From contig JADZEF010000223.1 of NCBI GenBank assembly GCA_020850695.1, positions 1 to 47,064 of the forward strand: a stretch of 47,064 nt of DNA. Reading direction: 5' to 3'. The stretch comes from Planctomycetaceae bacterium (GTDB taxonomy: Bacteria > Planctomycetota > Planctomycetia > Planctomycetales > Planctomycetaceae). Shown piece by piece: positions 17,768 to 24,535 of this stretch. Positions within the stretch are counted from its first letter, which is position 1; every line of letters starts with the position of its first letter. The notes beneath the pieces were generated by a model. That model was not told the origin of the DNA. It did not search any database and worked only from the letters and a program-made list of their open reading frames with translations. The position numbers and the translations under genes were made by a program.

Positions 17768-19438
17768 ATGGCGGCCAAGAAGTATCTCAGCCTCGAAGAA
17801 GCCGCAGCCGAACTTGGTCTCTCGACAAAGGAGTTGATCGGACTCCGGGAGCGGGGCGAAATTCGCGGCTTCGCCGACCGGGGCACGTGGAAGTTCAAGG
17901 GGGAAGACGTCGAAGAGTTCGGACGTCGTCGGCAGGCCGATTCCGATCCGGACGTCCCCATGCTGTCCGATGATGGGCTGGGCGAGCAGCCGACCGTCAT
18001 CCGCCGCAGCGCCCTGGACGAGGAAGACACGCCGCGCGGGGCCTCGGACAGCGATGTCCGGCTGATCGTCGACCCGGCCCTCACCGCTGGCAAAGGCCCC
18101 ATGGATACGGACAGCGACGTCCGCCTGCTCGACAGCGGCGCGCTGAAGCGCCGCAAGGGGAGCGACAGTGACGTCAAGATCGTCGGCAGCGTGGCCGATT
18201 CGGACAGCGATGTCCGCCTCTCGGATTCCGTCCTCGCGAAGGGGGCGGCCAAGGGAAGCGACAGCGACGTGCTGCTGGTCGGCCGCGGCAGGCCGGCCAG
18301 GCCGCCGGAAGAGAGCGACAGCGACGTCAAGCTGCTGTCGAAGAACAGGGGAGGGCAGGACACAGAGGCCGACATGGGCATTCTGTCGCTGCCCGAGCAC
18401 GGCTCGGTCCTTTCGGACGACAATGACCTGGTGCTGGACGACGAAGCCGGGATGACGCTCAAGGCGGCGAGCGGAATTTCGCTCGACAAGCTGATCGACA
18501 GCGGCATTTCGCTGGAGACCGGCGACAGCGGCATCGCGTTGATCGGCGGTTCGGACAGCGACAAGCTGGGCGGCAGCGGCATCCTTCTCTCGGGTGACAG
18601 CAGCAAGAAACTCGGTCGCCCGCAACCGGGCCCCAAGTCCTCGAAGATTCTCGGCAGGAAGGCCGAAAAGCCGCAGCCCAAGAAGCCGCTCATCGACGAC
18701 GACAGCAGCCTGACGCTGGCGGACGACAGCCATGTGAGCCTGAGCGCCGACGACGACATGGGACTCGTGCTCGACGAAGAGAGCGGCATTGGCCTCGCGT
18801 CGGACAGCGGCATCTCGCTGGAGAGAGCCCAGGACAGCGGCATTTCGCTGGAGTCGTCGGACGTCAACAGGACCCAGCCGATGCTGGCGATGGATGACGA
18901 CCTCGACGGCACGAACGTCGAAGTCCCGATGTTGAGCGACGAAGGCAGCAACTACGAGCTCAAGATGCCGTCCGGCGATTCGGAAGACGACGTCGCGGAC
19001 ACAAGCGTCATCCTGTTCGACGACGATGAAGCCGAAAGCTCGGAAGGGGCGACCCGTCTCGGCAAGTCGTTCGACGAGGAAGAGCCCGAATCGTTCGACA
19101 TGGAAGAGGCCGGAGACGATCTGGACGTCGCCGAGGATGTCGTTGGGGAAGACGACGAACTCGACGAGATGGACGTCTTCGACGCCGGCGACGACGACTT
19201 CGACGCCTCGTTTGATGCGGGGGAAAGCCATGCGTCGTTCGTCGCTCCGACGAAGACGATGGTCGAGGCCCCGCCGGCCGAATGGGGGACGGGAACCTTC
19301 GTCATGACGGCCGCGTCGACGCTCCTGCTGGCGGTGTGCGGAACCGTGATGTACGACCTCGTCCGGAGCATGTGGTCGTGGAACGAGCCGACGGTCGTCA
19401 CGCGGACAATCCTCGACCAGATTCGCACGATGTTCTGA
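17768..19438 (+). CDS. HTH protein with acidic DSDV/DSGI repeats and C-terminal membrane anchor
   Basis: Protein of 556 residues started at the ATG at 17768, after TGGAGC. It begins with an excisionase/MerR-like helix-turn-helix (KKYLSLEEAAAELGLSTKEL, then GEIRGFADRGTWKFKGEDVEEF). A very acidic, low-complexity region follows, with six DSDV units (SDSDVRLIV, TDSDVRLL, SDSDVKIV and similar, about residues 94-200), then several DSGISLE-type units (about 235-370), then an Asp/Glu-rich stretch. A single membrane helix lies near the end (about 515-540, FVMTAASTLLLAVCGTVMYD). A membrane-tethered DNA-binding or scaffold protein is one reading; the HTH could instead bind protein. I do not recognise a characterised homologue. 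A strong terminator follows. Confidence 0.75.
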   Translation: MAAKKYLSLEEAAAELGLSTKELIGLRERGEIRGFADRGTWKFKGEDVEEFGRRRQADSDPDVPMLSDDGLGEQPTVIRRSALDEEDTPRGASDSDVRLIVDPALTAGKGPMDTDSDVRLLDSGALKRRKGSDSDVKIVGSVADSDSDVRLSDSVLAKGAAKGSDSDVLLVGRGRPARPPEESDSDVKLLSKNRGGQDTEADMGILSLPEHGSVLSDDNDLVLDDEAGMTLKAASGISLDKLIDSGISLETGDSGIALIGGSDSDKLGGSGILLSGDSSKKLGRPQPGPKSSKILGRKAEKPQPKKPLIDDDSSLTLADDSHVSLSADDDMGLVLDEESGIGLASDSGISLERAQDSGISLESSDVNRTQPMLAMDDDLDGTNVEVPMLSDEGSNYELKMPSGDSEDDVADTSVILFDDDEAESSEGATRLGKSFDEEEPESFDMEEAGDDLDVAEDVVGEDDELDEMDVFDAGDDDFDASFDAGESHASFVAPTKTMVEAPPAEWGTGTFVMTAASTLLLAVCGTVMYDLVRSMWSWNEPTVVTRTILDQIRTMF

Positions 19439-19474
19439 TCGTGAGGCTGTCGCACTCCGTAAGAAAGTCGCCAG

Positions 19475-19507
19475 GCCCGGCATCCGTCAGAGGAGCCGGG
19501 CTTTTCT
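19475..19507 (+). terminator. Rho-independent terminator after the HTH/acidic-repeat gene
   Basis: GCCCGGC (19475-19481) pairs perfectly with GCCGGGC (19495-19501) across a 13-base loop, followed by TTTTCTCGTT. It begins 36 bases after the stop at 19438. Confidence 0.8.
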
Positions 19508-19577
19508 CGTTGGCAGGCGGCAAAGCCGCTCATTGGTGAGAACGGCCGGGACGCGGTTCCTGAGGCACACCCACCCG

Positions 19578-19796
19578 ATGACTCTCCCCCTCGTCTCTTG
19601 TCCCGTATGCCGGACGGGGTCGAGGAAGTTGCACTGTGAGAACTGCTCCGGACGCCCGAGAGGCGTCCTGGACCGCGGGGACACGGTCGGTCAAATTTTG
19701 GCGGCAGAGGCAGATTTGCACTTGTCGAACGAAAAAAAATTGACAGGATTACGGTGTCGACACTGGATCGTGCTTCACGCAAGCGCGATGGACTAG
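19578..19796 (+). CDS. Possible small zinc-ribbon protein (uncertain)
   Basis: A frame of 72 residues from the ATG at 19578 contains CPVC and, 9 residues later, CENCSG, the spacing of a small zinc ribbon. The rest of the protein has no recognised motif, and a further Cys occurs in LRCRHW. Support is weak: the nearest purine-rich stretch (TGAGG) is about 14 bases upstream. The 3' third also overlaps a TTGACA box and a hairpin that look like the start of a different transcript. It may be a chance frame in GC-rich DNA. Confidence 0.25.
   Translation: MTLPLVSCPVCRTGSRKLHCENCSGRPRGVLDRGDTVGQILAAEADLHLSNEKKLTGLRCRHWIVLHASAMD
19740..19745 (+). promoter_or_regulatory. Consensus -35 box with upstream A-tract
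   Basis: TTGACA matches the sigma-70 -35 consensus exactly and is directly preceded by an eight-A tract resembling an UP element. The -10 at the expected distance (around 19763-19768, CTGGAT) is poor, so the call rests on the -35 and A-tract. It lies just upstream of the structured element 19767-20022. Confidence 0.4.
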
Positions 19797-19864
19797 AGCC
19801 TGCGAGGTGGCCGAACTGGCGTGCGGCCGAAGCAGGGTAACCCAGTACGAAAGGAGGTGATCGA

Positions 19865-19912
19865 GTGACATCTGATAGTAGTAGTCGCCAAATCCGAGGT
19901 GGCGTCGCCTGA
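19865..19912 (+). CDS. Possible 15-residue leader peptide with an extended Shine-Dalgarno site
   Basis: A GTG at 19865 stands 7 bases after AGGAGG, ideal spacing, and opens the short frame MTSDSSSRQIRGGVA before a TGA at 19910-19912. The ribosome-binding site belongs to a 14-base stretch, GAAAGGAGGTGATC (19849-19862), fully complementary to the usual bacterial 16S rRNA 3' tail. The same stretch is the 5' arm of the long-range stem whose 3' arm is at 19955-19965, so translation could be switched by folding. The run of Ser codons (AGT three times) is notable. Whether it is translated is unknown. Confidence 0.3.
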   Translation: MTSDSSSRQIRGGVA

Positions 19913-19989
19913 CGACGCCGGCGGGCTGTCCGTCCGGCAGCCACCACGTCGGTTGATCACCTCCTGATCCCGACGCAACAAAACCCGTT

Positions 19990-20022
19990 GGCCCGGAGTT
20001 TCGCTCGGCGAGGCTCCGGGCC
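19990..20022 (+). terminator. Terminator-like hairpin closing the structured element
   Basis: GGCCCGGAG (19990-19998) pairs perfectly with CTCCGGGCC (20014-20022), with a 15-base loop. There is no T-run (GCGGCATTTAAG follows), so it may be an attenuator, Rho-dependent or simply structural. Confidence 0.45.
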
Positions 20023-20416
20023 GCGGCATTTAAGTAATGCTGCGTCAGGCGAAGACGTGGACGCAAAGGCGCAGATCCCGCGAAGCGAGGCACGCAAGGG
20101 GCCACCAATGGGAAGAACGCCCGATCCGCTCAGAGAGTGGCTCAACCGCTCGGAACCCCCTCGAATCCGTCGTTTCGTGCGCCCTCTCGTCTCTCCTCAT
20201 CAAGCCCAAGCGATTGACGCGAAATGGCTTACGCTGACGATTCAATGCCGACTCGCCAGAACTGGTCCAAATCGGATCGTTTGTCGCTCGGTTTTTTGAC
20301 TTCGACTTCGCAACGTCGCGTTCCTCTCCTGTCGTGCGTCGGGCTCGACGTCGTTTTCGGAAGCGGGTTGCTTCCACGGCGAGCCGCGAAGGGCACGAGG
20401 CGTCGGAGATGCGACG
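20023..20416. other. Gap between the structured element and the next gene (394 bp)
   Basis: No credible coding frame. A TTGACT box at 20296-20301 is preceded by a T-tract but has no matching -10. The ATG of the next gene is preceded by GTCGGAGATGCGACG, so its ribosome-binding site is here. If the structured element is a leader, this stretch is the rest of the 5' untranslated region. Confidence 0.35.
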
Positions 20417-20806
20417 ATGAAATCGAAACTCCCCCTCGTTCGAACCCCCTACCCGCAGGATCGCCGGGCCCGTAAGATTGGCCGCGATCTGCCCGACGGG
20501 CCTTACGTTTACGTCCAGGACGTGAACGGGGACATCTACGTCCTGCCCGACGGACCGCACCTTCATCCCAAGGTGCTCGGGCAGGGGCGGCCGGCCCTGT
20601 ATGCAGGGGACATGACCTTGCAGCAGGGACGGGTGAAGGACCTCACCAACCTCTCCGGGACGTTCCAGTTCGACGACCCGCAGGGGCTCCTCGCGGTGGC
20701 CCGGAAGCTCGAAGAAGAGGGCTTCGTGGTCAACGCGACCGCGGTGCGGTACTTCCCCAAGGATGGCTCGCGTCCGGAAATCCTGCCTCCGACCCTGGCC
20801 ATCTGA
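20417..20806 (+). CDS. Unrecognised conserved-looking small protein upstream of cREC
   Basis: Protein of 129 residues with a GGAG ribosome-binding site. Codon use and composition look real. The core reads GPYVYVQDVNGDIYVLPDGP, then HLHPKVLGQGRPALYAGDMT, then GRVKDLTNLSGTFQFDD, and ends with a helix LLAVARKLEEEGF. The layout (a His pair, a Gly-Pro turn, an A-G-x-M strand, a Gly-x-Val strand, an N-x-S-G turn, then a helix) reminds me of a small beta-rich domain seen at the ends of some polymorphic toxins, where the turn is usually S-G-H-Y. That resemblance is from memory and unproven. It has no signal peptide. It lies 12 bases before the cREC gene, so the two are almost surely co-transcribed. 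Confidence 0.7.
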   Translation: MKSKLPLVRTPYPQDRRARKIGRDLPDGPYVYVQDVNGDIYVLPDGPHLHPKVLGQGRPALYAGDMTLQQGRVKDLTNLSGTFQFDDPQGLLAVARKLEEEGFVVNATAVRYFPKDGSRPEILPPTLAI

Positions 20807-20818
20807 AGGCCGTGCTCC

Positions 20819-21295
20819 ATGCCGCTCTGCGTCGTCATTCTCGAAGACAATGAAGACCGCAGAGCGGCCATGGAGGAGTGTCTGTCCGATCGCTTCGCCC
20901 AATACCCCAGGCGGTACTTCGCCACGGCCGCCGAGACGATTGAGCATCTGCGGGAAAATCTCGACAACACGCTGGCGATCGCTCTCGACCACGATCTCGA
21001 ATTCATCGAGCAGGCGGACGGCTGCTTGATCGACCCGGGTTCGGGTCGCGACGTCGTCGAGTATCTCGTCGGACGGACTGCGTCTTGCCCCATCGTGGTC
21101 CACTCCAGCAACTCGCATGCGGCGATCGGAATGATCGAGCGCCTTCGCGAGCATGACTGGTCGACGCGCCGCGTCGTCCCGTATGACGATGTGGCCTGGA
21201 TTCCGCGCGAGTGGTTCCGCGCGATGCGCGACGCCATCGTCGGGGCCGTCGCCGGCGTCGCCCCTGGTCGTGGCATTCGTCCTCGCCTGAAGTAG
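20819..21295 (+). CDS. Cyclic-phosphate-processing receiver (cREC) domain protein
   Basis: Protein of 158 residues with a receiver-like fold carrying the features of the cREC family: CVVILEDNEDRR (E9, D10) at the start, IALDHDLEF (D57, H58, D59) at the usual phosphorylation strand, and CPIVVHSSNSHA (H95) in the fourth strand. These His and Asp residues are thought to form a different active site from ordinary receivers, and the family was predicted by others to process cyclic phosphates in RNA-repair or conflict systems (family knowledge; biochemistry uncertain). No DNA-binding or kinase domain is attached. The partner gene is 12 bases upstream and a terminator follows at 21445-21472. Confidence 0.75.
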   Translation: MPLCVVILEDNEDRRAAMEECLSDRFAQYPRRYFATAAETIEHLRENLDNTLAIALDHDLEFIEQADGCLIDPGSGRDVVEYLVGRTASCPIVVHSSNSHAAIGMIERLREHDWSTRRVVPYDDVAWIPREWFRAMRDAIVGAVAGVAPGRGIRPRLK

Positions 21296-21349
21296 GCGCC
21301 GGTCTGGCCGTCCCCATTCCGAGAAGTCGGTGAATTCCCGATTTCGGAT

Positions 21350-21378
21350 TTGCAGGTGTTGTTAGAAACCGGGATAAT
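21350..21378 (+). promoter_or_regulatory. Promoter-like pair upstream of a terminator
   Basis: TTGCAG (21350-21355) and GATAAT (21373-21378) are separated by 17 bases. Transcription would begin near 21385 and meet the terminator at 21445-21472 before reaching the kinase gene. Confidence 0.35.
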
Positions 21379-21444
21379 TCAGAACGTCTGCGCGCTCGTC
21401 GCAAGTCCGGACCAGTTCTCCCTCTCCTGACGAATCTTTTTCCG

Positions 21445-21472
21445 CCCGCGATTGCGGCGCGGGAGCTTTTTT
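21445..21472 (+). terminator. Rho-independent terminator between the cREC and kinase genes
   Basis: CCCGCG (21445-21450) pairs with CGCGGG (21458-21463) around a 7-base loop and is followed after AGC by six T. It should stop transcription from the cREC operon and could attenuate the kinase gene, whose start is 94 bases further on. Confidence 0.75.
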
Positions 21473-21565
21473 GGACGGGGTCCGTCCCTCGTCCCACGGG
21501 CATCCTTTATCACCCGGGGGGCGTGTGTCGTTTCGATCTTTCTTCATTCGTCGGAGCGCCATTCC

Positions 21566-23209
21566 ATGGCAGAACCGAATCGTCCCACGGCCAAGTCTCC
21601 GCGTTCGGCAACACCGCCGGCCCCCGCCGCCGACATGGGGGCGACCGTCGTCGCCGACGCCGGCAAGACGCATGTCGGTCCGGCGGATCCCGGCGCGACC
21701 CAGATTGAAGGGGGATCAACGCCCCCGTCCGCCGCGTCATCCGGCGCGGCGACCGGCGATTTCACCGGCGCTCCCGGCACGCGACTCGGAAAATACGAGA
21801 TCGTCAAGAAACTGGGCCAGGGGGGAATGGGGGCCGTCTACCTGGCGAAGGACGTCGACCTCGATCGCCGCGTCGCCCTCAAGACGATGACCCGCGAACT
21901 CGCCGCCAAGGCCGACTTCGTCGCGCGATTCAAGCGCGAGGCAAAGGCCATGGCCAAGGTCACACACACCAACATCGTGCAGATCTACGACGTCGGCGAC
22001 GCCGATGGCCAGCCATATGCCGCCATTGAATTCATTGACGGCCAGAGTCTCCAGAAATGGATGGACCAGCTCAAGAAGCTGTCCCTCGCCGATGCCGTCC
22101 ACGCCACCGTCGTCTGTTGCGAAGCGCTCAAGCTCGCACACGACCAGAACACCATCCACCGCGACATCAAGCCGGACAACATCCTGGTGACGTCGAAGGG
22201 AGTCATCAAAGTCGCCGACTTCGGCCTCGCGAAGGCGACCGACGAAGACGTCTCCATGACGCAGTCCGGGACGGGACTCGGAACGCCGCTCTACATGGCG
22301 CCCGAGCAGGCCCGCAACGCCAAGCATGTCGACCAGCGGACCGACATCTACGCCCTCGGCTGCATGCTCTATTACTTCGTGACGGGCAAGCTGCCGTACA
22401 CCGGAACCAGCACGCTCGAGCTGATCATGGCGAAGGAGCAGGGGCGTTACACTCCGCCCCGCAAGCTCAACCCCGAGGTTCCCGAGCGGCTCGACCTGAT
22501 CATCGGCAAGATGATCGAGAAGGATCCGAAGAACCGCTACGCCTCGTGCGGGGATGTCGCCCGCGACCTGTTGGGACTGGGGCTGGCGGGCGATTCGCTC
22601 AGCTTCATCAGCGGGGCCGACCGGGCGACGCTGGGGCGTGCGGCGGCGACCGGATCCACGCCGTCGACGGCCCCTGCCAAGCCAACCGGCGTCGTCCCGC
22701 GCTCGTCGGCGGATGACGCCGCCCGCAAGCAGACACAGGCCGCGGCGGCCGACACGAAGACCTACATCGTCCAGTACACCGACAAAGCCGGCAAAGCCCA
22801 GGTCAAGAAGCTCACGACGATCCAGGTGCTGCAGGCGGTGAAGGACGGCGTCATCGATGCCAAGGCGAAGGCGAAGACGTCGGCCCAGGGGGACTGGGTC
22901 CCGCTGGCCCAGATCCGCGAGTTTTCGTCGGCCGTCGAAAAGCGGACGGTCGCCGCAAAGGCCGAGCAGAAGGCCGGGAGCCTCAAGGACCAGTTCGCGA
23001 AAATCGACAAGCAGTATCAGCGCCGCGGCCTGACGAAGTGGTTCCAGAACCTGGTTTCCAACGTCAAGGGACTCATCAGCCTCGCCGTTTACCTGGCCAT
23101 TCTGGCGGGCGTCGCGTGGGCGGGGTGGACCTACGGCATGCCGATGGTCAAACAGATGATGAACAAGTCCGAGACCGCGGCGCCGGCCGCCGCGCCTGCC
23201 AAGACATGA
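21566..23209 (+). CDS. Membrane-anchored PknB-type Ser/Thr protein kinase
   Basis: Kinase of 547 residues started at the ATG at 21566, after TCGGAGCG; the frame runs further upstream across the terminator, which rules out an earlier start. A Thr/Ala/Pro-rich N-terminus (1-80) precedes the kinase domain (about 84-350): Gly loop LGQGGMGAVYLAKD, K106 in ALKTM, catalytic D200 in HRDIKPDNIL, and D218 in DFGLAKA. After a linker, about residues 395-450 (TYIVQYTDKAGKAQVKKLTT) resemble the small GYF_2-like domain found in planctomycete membrane proteins. One membrane helix (about 502-524) is followed by a short tail. It could phosphorylate threonines read by the FHA protein; this is inference. Confidence 0.92.
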   Translation: MAEPNRPTAKSPRSATPPAPAADMGATVVADAGKTHVGPADPGATQIEGGSTPPSAASSGAATGDFTGAPGTRLGKYEIVKKLGQGGMGAVYLAKDVDLDRRVALKTMTRELAAKADFVARFKREAKAMAKVTHTNIVQIYDVGDADGQPYAAIEFIDGQSLQKWMDQLKKLSLADAVHATVVCCEALKLAHDQNTIHRDIKPDNILVTSKGVIKVADFGLAKATDEDVSMTQSGTGLGTPLYMAPEQARNAKHVDQRTDIYALGCMLYYFVTGKLPYTGTSTLELIMAKEQGRYTPPRKLNPEVPERLDLIIGKMIEKDPKNRYASCGDVARDLLGLGLAGDSLSFISGADRATLGRAAATGSTPSTAPAKPTGVVPRSSADDAARKQTQAAAADTKTYIVQYTDKAGKAQVKKLTTIQVLQAVKDGVIDAKAKAKTSAQGDWVPLAQIREFSSAVEKRTVAAKAEQKAGSLKDQFAKIDKQYQRRGLTKWFQNLVSNVKGLISLAVYLAILAGVAWAGWTYGMPMVKQMMNKSETAAPAAAPAKT

Positions 23210-23417
23210 CAACGAAAGTCGCCCCTGGCTCCGCAGGAGGAAGGCCGGGCGCGCACTACGCTGGTTCGCACCAACGCCGCTTCGATCGCGGATCGGCTCC
23301 CGATCGACTCGGCGTTCGCGGATTTCTTCATTTCTTCCCGAAGCCTCCGCCTGCTTGAATGGAACGGGATCGCCGCACCACAATGCGGCCTCCCTTCCTT
23401 TTCACCGGAGACGTTTC

Positions 23418-24419
23418 ATGAAGGATTGCTGCCTGGCGGCGCTCGTCGCAGCACTGCTGGTCCCCGTCGTCGCTCTTCGTGCGAACGCCGACAAGAAGAA
23501 AAGTCCTCTCGTCACGACCGAGATTCCCGAAGCCGGTCCGGACTACGCCATTCAGGGCGAGTACGTCGGGGAAGTCTCCGACCCCGAAGGGAAGAAGACA
23601 AAGGCTGGAGCCCAGGTCGTTGCCTTGGGCGATGGGAAGTTCGACTTCTACCTCTTGGCCGGCGGCCTGCCGGGCGCCGGGTGGAAGCGCGGCGACGCAC
23701 GCGAAAAAATCAGCGGCTCGACCGCGGACGGCAGGGCGACGTTCAAGTCGGACAAGGTGACCGCGACGATCGAAAAGAACGTCCTCACCCTTACGGGAAA
23801 AGAGGGCGCGGTGATCGGCACGCTGCAGAAGACGGAGCGCAAAAGCCCGACGCGGGGAGCCAAGCCCCCCGAGGGAGCGGTCGTCCTGTTCGACGGCACC
23901 AACGCCGACCAGTTCAAAGGTGGCCGCTTGACGCCGGACGGCCTGCTGATGGTCGGCACCGAGACCCTTCAGAAGTTCGGCAGCCACAAACTCCACATCG
24001 AATTCCGCACCCCCTTCCAGCCGACGGCCCGGGGGCAAGGACGCGGCAACAGCGGCGTCTACATCCAGGGACGGCACGAATGCCAGGTGCTCGACTCGTT
24101 CGGCCTCGAAGGGGAGAACAACGAGTGCGGGGGGATCTACACAGTGGCCAGGCCGCTCGTCAACGCCTGCCTGCCGCCACTTGTCTGGCAGACGTATGAC
24201 ATCGACTACACCGCCGCGAAGTACGACGAGAGCGGCAAAAAAGTCGAGAACGCCCGCGCGACGATCCGGCACAACGGCATCCTCATCCACGACAACGTCG
24301 ACCTGAAGAATGGCACCCCGGGCAAGAACCCGGAAGGCCCCGGTCCCGACGTCCTCTACATGCAGGACCACGGCAACCCGGTCCACTTCCGCAATATCTG
24401 GATCGTCGAGAAGAAGTGA
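23418..24419 (+). CDS. Exported DUF1080 (3-keto-disaccharide hydrolase-like) protein
   Basis: Protein of 333 residues started at the ATG at 23418, which has CCGGAGAC upstream and gives a clean Sec signal (MKDCCLAALVAALLVPVVAL then RANA). The N-terminal 140 residues are a small basic domain with YVGEVSDPEGKKTKAGAQVV. The C-terminal half (about 150-330) is the DUF1080 concanavalin-like fold: GAVVLFDGTNADQFKGG, then LHIEFRTPF, then GNSGVYIQGRHECQVLDSFG, then a closing GNPVHFRNIWIVEKK. Family members are annotated as 3-keto-glycoside hydrolases acting in the periplasm or outside the cell. A 13-bp hairpin follows. Confidence 0.9.
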   Translation: MKDCCLAALVAALLVPVVALRANADKKKSPLVTTEIPEAGPDYAIQGEYVGEVSDPEGKKTKAGAQVVALGDGKFDFYLLAGGLPGAGWKRGDAREKISGSTADGRATFKSDKVTATIEKNVLTLTGKEGAVIGTLQKTERKSPTRGAKPPEGAVVLFDGTNADQFKGGRLTPDGLLMVGTETLQKFGSHKLHIEFRTPFQPTARGQGRGNSGVYIQGRHECQVLDSFGLEGENNECGGIYTVARPLVNACLPPLVWQTYDIDYTAAKYDESGKKVENARATIRHNGILIHDNVDLKNGTPGKNPEGPGPDVLYMQDHGNPVHFRNIWIVEKK

Positions 24420-24464
24420 GACTGCGACCTGGTTCCAGCGTGAAGTCTGACATCGACAGAATGG

Positions 24465-24502
24465 ATGAGGGCCTCGCCGTGATGCCGCTGCGAGGCCCTC
24501 AT
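24465..24502. terminator. Bidirectional terminator with a perfect 13-bp stem
   Basis: ATGAGGGCCTCGC (24465-24477) is perfectly complementary to GCGAGGCCCTCAT (24490-24502) with a 12-base loop. TGTTGTTG follows on the plus strand. It lies between the convergent DUF1080 and PQQ-propeller genes. Confidence 0.85.
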
Positions 24503-24535
24503 TGTTGTTGACTGCATCAATTCAATCGCTCGCGG

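Larger units (their letters stand above)
19767..20022 (+). ncRNA. Candidate structured RNA / leader with SD and anti-SD inverted repeat
   Basis: Several stems can be drawn on the plus strand. A 9-bp hairpin comes first (19767-19775 with 19781-19789, one G-U). A two-part stem follows: CCTGC/GCAGG at 19799-19803 and 19832-19836, enclosing GGCCG/CGGCC at 19809-19813 and 19824-19828. Next is a perfect 11-bp long-range stem, AGGAGGTGATC (19852-19862) with GATCACCTCCT (19955-19965). Inside it are GGCGTCG/CGACGCC (19901-19907 with 19913-19919) and GGCTG/CAGCC (19924-19928 with 19938-19942). A 9-bp terminator-like hairpin ends it (19990-20022). I do not recognise SRP RNA, tmRNA, RNase P RNA, 6S RNA or a known riboswitch. 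The boundaries are those of the visible stems. Confidence 0.5.

Noticed and set aside
17615..19483. A minus-strand frame of 622 codons antisense to the HTH/acidic-repeat gene.
   Set aside because: It mirrors the GAC/GAT repeat codons of the sense gene and has no ribosome-binding site or domain.
18952..19947. A minus-strand frame of 331 codons covering the structured element and the end of the HTH gene, with AGGAGG upstream of its GTG.
   Set aside because: The protein is Arg/Ser-rich with no motif, and its second half is antisense to the acidic-repeat gene, where such frames arise from codon bias.
19851..19965. A retron-like ncRNA, because an inverted repeat (11-bp arms) encloses hairpins.
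   Set aside because: No reverse transcriptase gene is present within several kb on either side, and the arms match the 16S tail, which explains their sequence better.
19767..20022. SRP RNA, tmRNA, RNase P RNA or a c-di-GMP riboswitch, because of fragments such as CACGCAAGCG and AAGCAGGGTAACCC.
   Set aside because: The defining conserved cores (SRP GGAA-loop domain, tmRNA tRNA-like end, RNase P core motifs, GEMM tandem motifs) are not found in the right order.
20440..20460. A TTCGAAC sequence resembling a tRNA T-loop.
   Set aside because: It is inside a coding frame with good codon use, and no acceptor or anticodon arms can be drawn around it.
21452..21565. An earlier start of the kinase gene, adding 38 residues.
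   Set aside because: That start lies inside the terminator hairpin and the added sequence is Arg/Ser-rich; the ATG at 21566 has a better site and leads directly into the protein.
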